Positions 1-12,300 of a stretch of DNA of 23,107 bases are shown here, one piece after another. The position numbers and the translations under genes were made by a program. This stretch comes from Elysia marginata (lineage: Eukaryota; Mollusca; Gastropoda; Plakobranchidae), in assembly GCA_019649035.1 (NCBI GenBank), contig BMAT01001680.1, positions 90,901-114,007 of the forward strand, read 5' to 3'. The notes under the pieces were generated by a model, which saw only the letters and a program-made list of their open reading frames with translations, was not told where the DNA came from and searched no databases. The first letter of the stretch is position 1. The number at the start of each line of letters is the position of its first letter.

Positions 1-22
1 TCCCAACCAGCACCTCCTCTAC

Positions 23-310
23 TCAATCCTTCTCCAAACACTCGGTGACGTGTAACTGTACAGTATCCTCGTCTGGGAACATGGCCGTGCATTTTGGACA
101 CTCGTACTGGCGTAGACTGGCCAGGTCCTCCCCTTCGGCTCTCCTTCCCCCGGTCGCTCCCAGCAAGGCAGCAGCGGCAGGTCGTAGTCCCGTGCCTCCT
201 ACTGCTTCATGTTGCATCGGGGTGAAAGGTCGGCTGGGCTGGAGGGGATAGGCAGGTAAAGTAGTAGCTCCAGGCGTTGGTGCAAGTCCCGTGGCACTCG
301 TTGGAGGCAT
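23..310 (-). CDS. OPTN: Terminal coding exon: proline/alanine-rich linker and C-terminal zinc finger
   Basis: This exon carries the last 95 residues (543-637 of the joined protein) and ends in TGA at 23-25. It starts directly after a ...ctactag acceptor at phase 0. Exon residues 1-65 are rich in Pro, Ala, Gly and Thr and look disordered. Residues 71-91 form the zinc finger: Cys71, Cys74, His87 and Cys91 in C-X2-C-X12-H-X3-C spacing, with the sequence DEDTVQLHVTEC matching the DxDTLQIHVMxC block of NEMO and optineurin. In those proteins the finger binds ubiquitin and ends the chain, as here. The start ATG at 310 is an internal methionine, not a translation start, because upstream exons join in frame. 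Confidence 0.93.
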   Translation of the reverse strand: MPPTSATGLAPTPGATTLPAYPLQPSRPFTPMQHEAVGGTGLRPAAAALLGATGGRRAEGEDLASLRQYECPKCTAMFPDEDTVQLHVTECLEKD

Positions 311-3300
311 CTAGTAGATTCAGAGAGTTGCGTAGGTTATACTTATATTCATCAGAAGCGTTTATAAATACAGTCAAGTCCAGATAATTTAGGCTTAGAT
401 AATTTCAATACTTGTCTAATTCGAACTGAATTCAAATTACCAACTTTATCACCGCTATGAAATGTATATTTTGAAATTAAATATCAGACAAATTTTCTTC
501 CTGTGGAGTTTGCAATATCAGTTTTGGAGTGTATAATAAAAGTATCAGTAAATTTTATAGCACTTGCCAAGAAATTTTTTAAAAGAACCCTGGGCCATTT
601 GTACTTTTAAATCGTTCACCAGTTATTTTTTTTGAATATCACACGAGTACAAAATATCGTATGAGTATAAGCAATTACACATTATTCATCAACCAAATTG
701 ATTTTATACCATAAAATTACGGATAAACTTGACAACATTTCTCAGTCATTTAATACCATAAAATTTATGAGAACATGCTACATCATTAATTTAATAATTC
801 TTATTGACGTCAGATAAGCATGACAAACTAGTTTGAACCCTCAGAAAGCAAACACATAATGAAACAGGTCTGGACTGATAAACATTAATTAATAAACTGC
901 ATGAAATGTAACCACAAAGTAGACAATTCTTTCACTTTAAGAAATTTAAGACTTGAAGATAAATGTTAAAAATAAACTACATGAAATGAAACCACAAAGT
1001 AGATGATTCTTTAAATTCAAGAACTGAAGAGAAGATGAATTTACAGTTTTAGCATTCGACTTAAAAAGTATTGTAAAATCATTTTTGATTGATTACCTTG
1101 ATGAAACAAGTAAACCAATGCAGCGGAATCTAGTTAAAGACAACACTAACTTTTAAGAGAAACCTATGCTTAAAGTCAACTCTGTTTGGCAGTCACATCT
1201 TGCACTTCTTTATATTTCCATAATGATATAAGTCAGCTCTTGCTTAAACTAAAGCCAACGCATTTTATTGGGTTCCTAAGGTGCAGACTTTATCCAGATT
1301 CCACAGAACTTGCTTAAGGTGCGGACTTTATAATGAAACTTAAAATTTAAAACTAAGAAAACTTACCATTGTGTGAGAGTTTGCAGGACCTTGTGGGTAC
1401 GGCCAGGCTCCCAGCTGAGGGTTAGGTACCTGAAAACACAGAGCACACATTAATTTCACTAACAAATACATTTCATAGGAACATTCGTTCGCACAACACG
1501 CTAATATTAAAACCAAAATACACAAAAAAACACACCAATATCACTACCAAAACACACACAAAACACACTAATATCACTACCAAAACACACAAAAAACACA
1601 CAATTATCACTACCAAAACACACAAAACACACCATCACCACAACCAAAACACACACAAAACACACCATCATCACTACCAAAATACACACAAAACACACCA
1701 TCATCACTACCAAAATACACACAAAACACACCATTATCACTACCAAAATACACAAAACACACCATCATCACTACCAAACTCACATAAAACACACCATCAT
1801 CACTACCAAAACACACACAAAACACACCATCATCACTAGAGAACATACACAAAACACACTAATATCACTACCAAAACACACACAAAACACACCATTATCA
1901 CTAATAAAACACACATAAAACACACCATCATCACTACCAAAATACACACAAAACACATTAACATCACTACCAATACACACACAAAACACACCATCATCAC
2001 TATTAATACACACACAAAACACACCATCATCACTACCAAAACACACAAAACACACCACCATCACTACCAAAACACACCATCATCACTACCAACACACACA
2101 CAAAACACACTGATATCACTACCAAAACACGCACAAAACACACTAATATCACTACCAAAACACAGATGTATGAATTATAGGGAATGAGAACATGGGCTGA
2201 CCTCAAATTCAGAAGTGGCAGATGAAAATAATAACTTTATTTTTAGTGCCTTCCCTCAATAGGAGCTCAAAGCGCTTTACACGAAATACAGTCAAACCTG
2301 CCTTGACGACCACCTCTCTGAGAAGACCACCTGAATTGACGACCACTTTACTATGACTCCCTGGCGTTTTTTCTATATTCTTATACTCTGCATGACGACC
2401 ACCTTCCCAACGCGACCGCGGGCAGCTTTTTTTCTTACACTATTCTATATAATCTCTGTGAAAAAACTCTCCCGAGGACGACCATTCTAAATCGGACAAG
2501 TGCGAATTTGTTAGTTTCACACCTCCTTACTTCACGCTTATACGATCATGTAATTGTTTACCTGTGATGTAAACCTACAAACAAAGTGGCTTGCGGTTAC
2601 CAGATGGCCAGCCACTGTCACGGTGAAACCGATACGCGTGCAGGTGGAGACAAGACGCGACAAAAGCGTGCCCCTCCTACCTTGTGCTTTGTTGCGTGCC
2701 CCACCTCCCTCGTGCTTTGTTGTTTACCTGTGGTCCGTCTCTACAAGAGGGTTTAGCTTGTTTAGCAACGCTAGCAATATAGGGGTAGAGCCAGGTAGTG
2801 GTGGTTAAGAGACAATCATAGACAACTGGTCGCCAGTTTATCAATGTCAAAATAGGCGGCGGGACAGATGCAACTGATCTTGATAACCACAGATTGGATT
2901 TGAAATTCCCAGTTATGGAAAGAAGTAGAAATGCCGCCGCTGCGTTGGAAAGTCATTGTTTAATCAAATGCCGAAACTGGCTTGGCAAATGGGAACTCAG
3001 AAGGGAAAGTTGTTTGCTACATTAAAAAAGAATTGAAATAAACTGTATTGTTACAGTTTTACATGAGTATGCTGTCCAAGAGGACCACCTGTCCATGACG
3101 ACCACAATCGTCATTGATCTTCAGTGGTCGTCTCAGGCAGGTTTGACTGTAGTCAAAAACTTAGGTCTATGTCGTTAACATATTTACAGGTATACCTTCT
3201 ATTTAAAACTAAAAGCAATATAAAACCACTTATCTTTTCCGCCTCTTCTTGTCAATGCCATGGCAGAACTTTTAAAGAGGCTAATCCTTGGGCACAATAG

Positions 3301-6300
3301 GGAAAAAAAACTGTATATGAAGTATATGATACTATTGATACATCTGGAGCATTTTTGATACCACAATACCGCACTAATCTCAATAACCACCAGGTAGGTA
3401 TAGGTCAGCCTGCTCACTGTAGAGATCAACTCACCGCTGAGTGCCTTGCCTGCATGCCTTGAAGCTTCTGCATGTTGATGAGGCTATTCTCCTCCATGAG
3501 CTGTCGGTTCTGCTCCACGACTTTGCCGAGTTCCTGAGCCAGCTTCGTGCGAGACTCTCGCTCGTCGTTGAAATCACACTGGTACTGGTCAGCCTGGACA
3601 CAGACACGACAGTTAGAGGTCAAAGGTTCATGGGAGGTTAGTAGTCTAGGGTTCAAACTTCTATTTTCACCCAGCGGCAAACATCTTTTTGGGCCAGTTT
3701 CACTAGAAAACTAGATAGCTAGTGGGGCAATGTAGCATAGCGGTTAGCGCGACAGAATCGAGATCTGGAGGTCGAGGGTTTGATTCCTGTCCATTCCATG
3801 CTGCAATTGCCTTGGAAAAGCAATTTACCCAAACTTTTCCCACTCCACCCACCTGTAAAATGGGTACCCACCTACAGGCAACTCTTGACTTTGTGATGCT
3901 CCTATAACACCCTGCATATGGATTAAAAGTGGTCTTTAAATTAATGTACTAGTCTGCTGGGGCAGTAGTGGCGCTGCTCTTGTGGCCACACAATTACGCT
4001 GAGTAACGAAGCCAAATTTCCTGCAAGGGATTAAAACAGTGTATAAAATTTTTTAAAAAATTTTTAAAACAGAGTTAAAATTTGATAACCTTCAGATTTT
4101 AACTATTTCTTACATTACAGTAGCTGCCTCTCCTAGTTATTATACACTCAAGTCCAAACAATTTGAACCTGAATAATTCAAAACTTCATATGGCTGGAGA
4201 TGTTGCCAAGCTTAGCGACAACAGATGGATACAAAAAGCGACCGAGTGGCATCTATGACGAGGCAAAAGATCCAAAGGTAGACAAAAGCCAAGATGACCT
4301 GGTTCAGCTGAAAGGAGTGACATGGAGAAAGGGATGCTCTGGATAAAGAAGGACACAGAGCTGATGTGGAGGGCTCCTCGCATCAGAGGAGGGACAAGGC
4401 CTTGTTGGAACCATAGGTAGGTAGGAAGGAATTCAAAATATTCAATTCATTCTAGAAAATTTTCAGATCAGAAATTTCATCCCAAAAATGTAGTATATAC
4501 GGATAGTTCAAATTATGGATAATCCCTGCTGGGTCTGAAATATGAGTATTGCACTATTGAAAAAAGGGCAGTACGACTATAATGGTAAAACTGTGTCAAT
4601 TTTGCTAAATGAATGGGGTTATGTCAACAGAGGTAAAACTGTCTCAATATCTGCTAAAATAGGTTGGCTACGACAATAGTGGTAAATTAACTCAACGTCT
4701 GCTAAAATAAGTTGGCTATGACAATAGCGGTAAACTCACTCAATGTATTGAGTATATTTAGAATCTGAGCTGACCTGTATTCTCAACACCTCCTCCATAG
4801 CCTTGAGCCTCTCAAGCTCATCGTCTTTCCCCTTGATAGCTTCCTCGGCTGCAATCACCTGGGCCGTGAGTCGGTTGATCTCCTCCATCATCTGGCGCGG
4901 CGCAGCCTTCTTGGCCAATTTCTCCTCCTATTGGAGATAATCGTAAGAGCTTTTTTATTCAATGATTTCATAATGATGTCTGTTTGGATTTTGAAATAGA
5001 GCTCTTACAGTTACACATATATATATACAGTTGGGTCCAGATAATTCAAACCTGGATATTGATTTAAGTATGATGCCTGTCTGGACTTTGAAATAGAACT
5101 CTTACACATATATACAGTTGGGTCCAGATAATTAGAGGATGGATAAATCAAATACTCATTTAATTCAAATCAACTTCAGATTGCCAATTTTTCATCCTTC
5201 TTAATAACTAAATAAAGTATATTGTTGAGTCGAATGGCAGAGAATTCAAACTGAAAGTTTTTTACTGTGGGGTTTAAATATCTTGACTGGTCTGGTCTAA
5301 AAGAATCAACAATACAATTTCGATATCAATACAAACCAGATTTCTGTAAGACCTAGCCTAGCCTATATTTGCACACTGTGTGCATGGATGCACAATGTAC
5401 GTTGCCATTGCATTGACTTCTGTAAACTACATACATGGATCCGCATTCCATCAGCTCAATGAGCAAGCCAAGCCTACAATGAGCCTATGATCTTGTCTTG
5501 GCTTGCCCGTTGTTTATAAAGAAGTCTCTTAATTTTTACTCTAATTTCTCTAAATTTCACTCTATTCTCCCCCTGTATCCATGTTCAGGCCTTTTCTTGT
5601 TCCATTAAACCCATACACAGGTGATAGACTTTATATAGAGTAATAATGGGGGGGATTCCTCAGAGATCCCGCTGTGGTGCCGCTACAGTTGAGCACTACT
5701 GTACAAACATGTAAATAGAACTGCATCCTTTTTGGTACATGACGTACGGGATGGGGTAACACTTTTAAAATCATTTTTATTGTTACAGCACCTTATTTCA
5801 AACATGCATAATAATTCAAGCGTGTGCAAAAACGATAACATGAGGTATTCTTAAAAGTTTTTTTTTTGATCGACTGTAACAGTTTTGGTACATGGCCCAA
5901 GGGAAGGGTTAAATGAATTGCGTTACAACAATCGTAGTTAATCTGTCCAAATGTCTTTAAATAAATTTGGTTACAACAATAGCAGTTAATTGGTCCCAAT
6001 GTCTTAGAATGAATTGGGTTACGACACTAGCAATTAATCTGTCCCAATGACTTTAAATGAAATTGGTTACAACAATAAGCAGTTAATCTATGCCAACTTC
6101 CACTACAACAAGTTGCTTGCCACAACAGTAGTAAAACTATCTCAATGTCTGCGAAAACAAGCTGGTAATGGTGCTAATGGTAATAAAATCTGTCTCACCG
6201 CCTGTTGCCTGTAGTTGCGGAATTTGGTAGCTTCCTCCTCTGCCTCATTTCTCTGTGTCTCCAACATTTCCTGGACCTCTTTGTAGTCAGTGACGAGCTG

Positions 6301-9300
6301 ACTGAACGAGTCTTGCAGCTTCTGGCGCTCTGCCCTGATCAAGGGAGGTAAGAATAACGTTTAGCCTTTGTTGTTTGAGAGGTAGACATGTTGGGTTTTG
6401 GATAAGAGTGAGATTGGGGTTTGAGTCCGGGCTTGGCGAGGTCATTGTTACTTTATTCTACTCTCGTGTAAGAAGAGGATCTGGCTACACGCAAGAAGTG
6501 AAGGATCTCGTTACGTTCAGTTCCTATTCAGTACTCGTAATGAAAAGTTCTAACAAAGCTAAGGCATTTTGAACAGGCCCGTTTATAAGAAGGTGACGAC
6601 TTTCTAAATTTTGAAAACAGCCTCTTGCTAATTATTTCCCCTTCTTTTTCTGTAATACATCTTATCAAGTGCAGCCTAGTCATCTGTAAGATATCAAACA
6701 AAAACGCATTTTTTTTCCAATTTTGAAAACGGTGAGATTTTACATAAAAACAACCGATTTTCATATTCTTCTTCAGCATGGGATGTCATTTTCTTACATG
6801 CCTCATATCCTTGGCAGTTGAACCGCAAGCCAGAAATTCTGTTTTTGAGAAAGGGCTACGTAAATGTCTCCTTTTCTCTGTGCTTTAAATCAACAAAAGC
6901 TGTAACATCTTTTGACGAAATAATAATAATAGTATGAAATGTTATAAAATTGAAAAAAATGTTTTGTTCAAAATATCAATGCCTTTTCAAGTGAAAATTG
7001 TAACATGTGACTCCTTCACCTTGGAAGCGAGGCATACGGTCATTACGTGTAACTGTAGGTGTGACATCAAATACTCTCGGAAATAAAAATATAAAAACAT
7101 AGAGGAACAAAAAACCTACAGTTTTGGAACCCTTTTCTCAGTCTTTTGAAAAATTGCCTATAGGGCATTTTGTTTTGAAATCCTTCAAATGTTATGTTTC
7201 ACTCACAACAACTTCTTACTTAATGTAATAGTTCTCCTGTTGCGTCTGTTCCAGCTGGCGGTATCGATTGTGCAGTGCCTGAATCAGCCGCGTATTCTCC
7301 TCGAGCATGGAGCCGTGCTCATTCACCAGCGAGCCTTTCGCCTCCTCCAGCTCTCGGATCCTAAAAGAGTTGGCTGGTTACATTAGTTCAGTCTCGCTAC
7401 TTTTATATTTGTTCAGTCTTGCTAATTTTATATTTGTTCAGTCTTGCTACTTTTATAATTGTCCAGTCTTGCTACTTTTATACATATAAGTTTAAGGGCA
7501 AGACAAAAGCATAAATAAAAAATAAAGAAAACGATGGGCTTTTTGAAAAAAAAACAACCCAAAATTACACTTATTAACACATTGTCTTGAAATTCCTTAT
7601 GTCTATAGCAATCAGATTGTTGCATCCAGAAATTCGTAACAGGTTGATTAAAAAAAAAAATTTTGACTTCTAAAAAAAGTCGCCACACACTATCATGATG
7701 CAAAAAAAAAAAACAACAACAAAAAAAACCAACCCGAAATTACCAGTCCTCTGGGATTTAAATTGCATAAGAAAATTGCCGAGCAAGATTATTTTGTGCT
7801 GCAAAACCTCATTACAATTATTTTTTAGAGGTGGGACAAGATATATTTACAGAAACAAAAAACTACAAAAAAAAACCATCTTGATTAAATTCTCCTCTTT
7901 TCAGGCCCAGATATGCAAGCACTTGTACAAAAAAGCAGGACAATTTTAATACTTCTTTAAAATTCTCCGCCTGGCACTGATAACCACAAAGGTGCACATG
8001 TAGAATCTTTGATAGATCAACTAAAAAAGATAGATATAGCTCTGAACTAGGGCCCAAACAGCTAAACAACCCAAAAGAAGTGTTGGATGGTTTTCTTTAA
8101 CTCTTGAATTTGGACAATTTTCTTTCATAGTTTAGTCTTTATGTTTTTAAAATTGTCCTGCTTTCTTTTTCTTTGGGTAAAGAAAACTGCTAAAAAGCGG
8201 AATTCCTGCAAAATTTGGAAAAATAACATTCCTGCTGAGTCCCTCTCCCCCTCTATATTCCCCCCTGTCTAAAAATAAACTCTTTTGCTCCAGGTCTTGA
8301 AATCAAAATGAGGGAAATAGGATAATACACAATAAGAAACAAAGCACAAACAGCATCTCTTTCCATGCATAACTGTACCTATCTTTTTAATTCTCCTCTG
8401 TATTTATTTGTCCTTGTCTATCCTTACATCTATGTCTCCCAACTCACTTGTCATCCTTGAGATGGCATGTTGCCGTCAGTGCCGAGTTCTTTGTGTTTGC
8501 CTCGTCTACCTCCTTGATAAGGGAGAGAACCTGAGAGCGAAGGATGGAAACGTCCCCTGTGGTAGCGGCCTGAATAGATTGCTGGAGGGATTAGAGAGGA
8601 TAAAACAGTGCGTTACGATATGCCCAGTGGCATCCTACATAATTGAACTCTAATTTCTCATAATTCGAAGTTTTTTAAAAGTGTGAGGTATCTTTTTCCT
8701 CTTTTGCTTTGTTAGATTTAAACCATAATTTGAAGCTGATAGCGTCCAGTTCTCTTCAATCAAAGTCTGTATTGAGGTCTATAGAAGACTTTTCTTTCTT
8801 TTTTTTCTTGGAGCTAACACTTTCAATAAACAATCACCGAGCGAAGGCACCTGTCGTTGGCCCATAGCATTACTGTGTTTGTGTACAGAATGGGTCAGAT
8901 GAGACAGGGAGGTGATAACACTCGTTCTACAGCAGAAAACAGGCTGAGCTGAATAAACCTGTCTTTTTTTTCTGTGAATATGATATGAATCTTCTTCATT
9001 TGAAGTCTTTTTGAATTATGAAGTTTTTCAACCGTATATGAATATCTTTGCAGTTCCATGACAAAAACTTATTTTTTTTTCTGTGAATATTATATGAATC
9101 CTCTTCATTTTTAGTCTTTTTTTCAGTCCCACGAGATTTGAATTATGAGCTTTTTCAACTGTAAATACATGAAGCTCTTTGCAGTTCCGTGAAAAAAACT
9201 TAAAAGCTCACTGTTGCCAGCGTAGGGAAGTAAAATATATCTAAAATACCCGGGTTGTCACTCAACATTAAAAGAAGAAAAATGCAAATCCATGTTTTAC

Positions 9301-12300
9301 ATTCTCTAGTTAACAAAAATAAATATATAAAAAATAAGCAGGGCTGTAAATGGGCGAAGAAAAAAAAAAGCTGAACACTACAAGAGAACCTTAGTGCTTT
9401 GGAATCAATAGAACTATATATAGCGTAACTAGAGGCAAGGGTTGTATGAGCAGGAATTGTGCTCTCTCAGTTAAGTTAAATACAGCAAAAAGTTATTTGC
9501 ATGCAGGTGTTGAATTACTGATTGATTTTTTTCTTAACGATTAAAAAAAATTTGAACTGAAATTCCAAATTTGAGGAGAAAGGGCTGAAATCAGCTTAAT
9601 CTGAAAGGTTTACATCCCTGAAAAAGCAATAGAAACAAATAATTAAACATAAATGAAAAAAAAAATCTAGACTAAAATAATGCGGGGGGAAAATCCCTCA
9701 AACGCAACAGAAAACACTTGACATCTCCAATGGGATGGTACCCACCTGGTTATCATGTTCTTTGCTCTGCTGAATGACCTGCCGTAGTTGGTCTTCGTAC
9801 TGGCGCGTAAGGTCGTCCAGGTCTTTATTGGCCTGGTCCTGGAGCTCACTAGACCTCTGCTTCTCTCGGTCCACCTCCAGCTGCAGTCCTTTCACCTTTC
9901 ATCGGCACAGAGGATAATGAACGATGAAAAAAAAAACAAGTGTAATTGTACCGTACTCTGTCTAAATGAGTCGTAAGTCAAATAGGCTAGTTTTGAGACA
10001 TAGGCTTTCAAAAGTTTAGTTGGTATTCAGAAGTCAAAATTTTATTATTTTAAATATTGATGCTTGTTAAAACCATTTCTTAACAGGTTTTGCACCTAAT
10101 TTGTGTAGAAATTTCATGTTTTATGTGTTTTACATTAATTGATAATGGTGGCTAAAAATACAACACATTCATAGGCGTCTTAACTTTAAATTCTATATTC
10201 TTCCTTTTCTGAAATTTAAAAAGTCCTAAACCTGCCAACTTCAAACGTCTATAACTTCATACAGAAGCATGATAGAGCTTTTCTGTTTGTTGTATTTGAA
10301 AATAGAGAAAATAAGCTTCTCTGTGATACCAGTATTTCACTACCTTCCAATTTCGATATAAGACTCATCTTGACTGGTTGCAAGACAATAAACTTGTTGG
10401 TGCTTAAAAGAAGTTTTTCTTTACTTCATTGGAAGAAGTACTTCCTGGTTGTCTTGGCTTAGCAGTGAAAAAATGACGACCAGTATTTCAATGAAAAACA
10501 AAAATTAAGGGAAGGGTGAAGAAAAAGAAAAGAGAACAAAGGCTGCAGATAATTTTTTTTTTTAATTTTTATGTAGTTATGTATTGGCGACCGGTTTTCT
10601 ACAACTCCCTTGCACTCTTCTATATTTTGATATTCTGCATGACGGCCACCTCACCTACGCAACTGCCTCCAGCTTTTTTTTTTCAAAGTATTCTTTACAA
10701 TCTCTTTAAAAAAAAAACAACTCTACAACGCAACAAGTCTCGATCTAACGAGAACCAATTAGCGGACATGAACTCACACCGGCCTATTTCTATGCTTGCT
10801 TTAGTTTACCTGTGATGTAAACCTACAGATAAGGACAAAAGACCAGGCACTCCCAAAAGGCCCATTGACAAACCCCTTCTTCCCCCCACAAACGTCCTAT
10901 TTTACAACATCCTTACTCTGTGGAATCTGGATCCTCATCGTCAGAAACAAAAAGTTTATGTCTCATTTGTTCAGTTGTGATAGACACAGAACTGGGTCTA
11001 GTTTCACCAGAAAAAGAGCTCAGATCACTATAAGACCTGCCATCCCTTAAAACCGAAAAATCAGAATGCTAGAGCTAAAAAATCAGTATTCAGCACACAG
11101 CGTCACATTTTGCCCGTTTTCCTGCATTTTAGTTTGCCTGAGCCGGCCAAGAGGCTGGTCAGGTCGCTGTGAACTTAGGCAATTCAAACTTAACTACAGC
11201 GGGCGGCCGCACCGGCACCATAAATCACTGTCAAGAGCCAGGCAGGCCAGTGTACGGGTTTTTCATCATTGTGTGCTGGCTAGCCTAGTGGTCAGCAATA
11301 ATGTCTTAATAAAATTAAAAATACACCATCTTCTTCTTTCAATATCTCCAGAACTATTCTAACCATATGCATCGTTTTTGTGGCCTTGTGTTCCTTTATT
11401 TTACACCTAAAACCCGGTCCATTTTTTGTGTTTCTACCACAAAGTCTGTGAAAATTTTAAATAGTTTAATAACTATACCGCTATGTTCATAGTTTTTACC
11501 TGCAGTTAATACTTGTTGGATTTAATTTTAAATTACTTTAAACTGTATATACCGTTTTTCTCTTTAAAAGTCTAACTATAAAGAAAAAAGCTGTAAATTG
11601 AAGGTGTGAATTTGTTATGGTTGATGTGTTAATAGTGCGTTAATTCCATTGTTTTTTGTCTCATCTAAATAAGATTCATCAACCTGACCAAAACTTTCAG
11701 TGCAGTTAACTAATTTATATCTCACACAAAACAAAACAAAGTCATTCCAAAGCAGCACATTCTATAAAAATCACTGCACTACAAGCATTTGAAAATATAA
11801 GTTAGGATTGGACCTTCTTGGAGAACAAGGCATGACACAGAAAATAGCCACCAACTGACAGCAAACATTGAAAAAATAGACAGCACAAGGATTTACAAAC
11901 GAACTACAGAAAGTTCATCACTTTTTAACAGCACACCTTCTTCAAATTGCCCCTGCCCTTTGACATTAAAACTAAACTGTGATAGTTATGTTTATTGTGA
12001 ATATGTATTTAGTTCTATTTCTTCTTCAAAGGTAAATACTTTTTAAAAAACTGTGATATAGTGTGTAAAAAGATAATCACATAGCTAGAAGAGCATTTTT
12101 CAACAGTATTATACTTGTTATTTGGATAGAAAATTGGGATTTCCATGCCCTGAATCTTGCAATACAAGTACCGATAATTCTAATATAAGCTCAGTATAAA
12201 CATGGTTTGCCCACGGAAGTTAGTGAGCAATGACCGCAAATCTGCAGGATTTAGGTAGATAATCAACTCTGTAGCAAAAACTAGCCCATCAACCACCATG

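Larger units (their letters stand above)
311..1366. other. Last intron, AT-rich, with MITE and local duplication
   Basis: Apart from the pogo-like MITE at 369-535, the 80-bp tandem duplication at 891-1040 and a short repeated motif (aaggtgc[ag]gacttta at about 1278 and 1317), this is AT-rich unique-looking sequence. No open frame or RNA gene was seen. Confidence 0.8.

Noticed and set aside
140..198. An LC3-interacting motif in the linker exon 15219-15395 (residues 140-198 of the joined protein; coordinates here are residue numbers)
   Set aside because: VVSYPDNPEE lacks a hydrophobic residue at the fourth core position, and no other acidic-flanked W/F/Y-x-x-L/I/V was convincing.
23..310. A stand-alone 95-residue zinc-finger gene starting at its own ATG
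   Set aside because: The ATG directly follows an acceptor AG, and the upstream exons join in phase, reproducing the family domain order.
1507..2070. Long minus-strand open frames encoding Cys/Val/Phe-rich repeats
   Set aside because: They are translations of the 28-36-bp minisatellite read in several frames at once. Composition and overlap with each other show repeat periodicity, not a protein.
2554..2808. 84-codon plus-strand open frame
   Set aside because: It lies inside the TIR element with no resemblance to a transposase and no conservation with the related copy at 10.58-13.24 kb.
11255..11300. tRNA A-box-like ggctagcctagtggtcagc
   Set aside because: No B box or conserved SINE body follows.
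10516..11362. Plus-strand open frames of about 60-100 codons
   Set aside because: They overlap repeat-derived and AT-rich intron, have A-run-encoded lysines, and show no recognisable domain.
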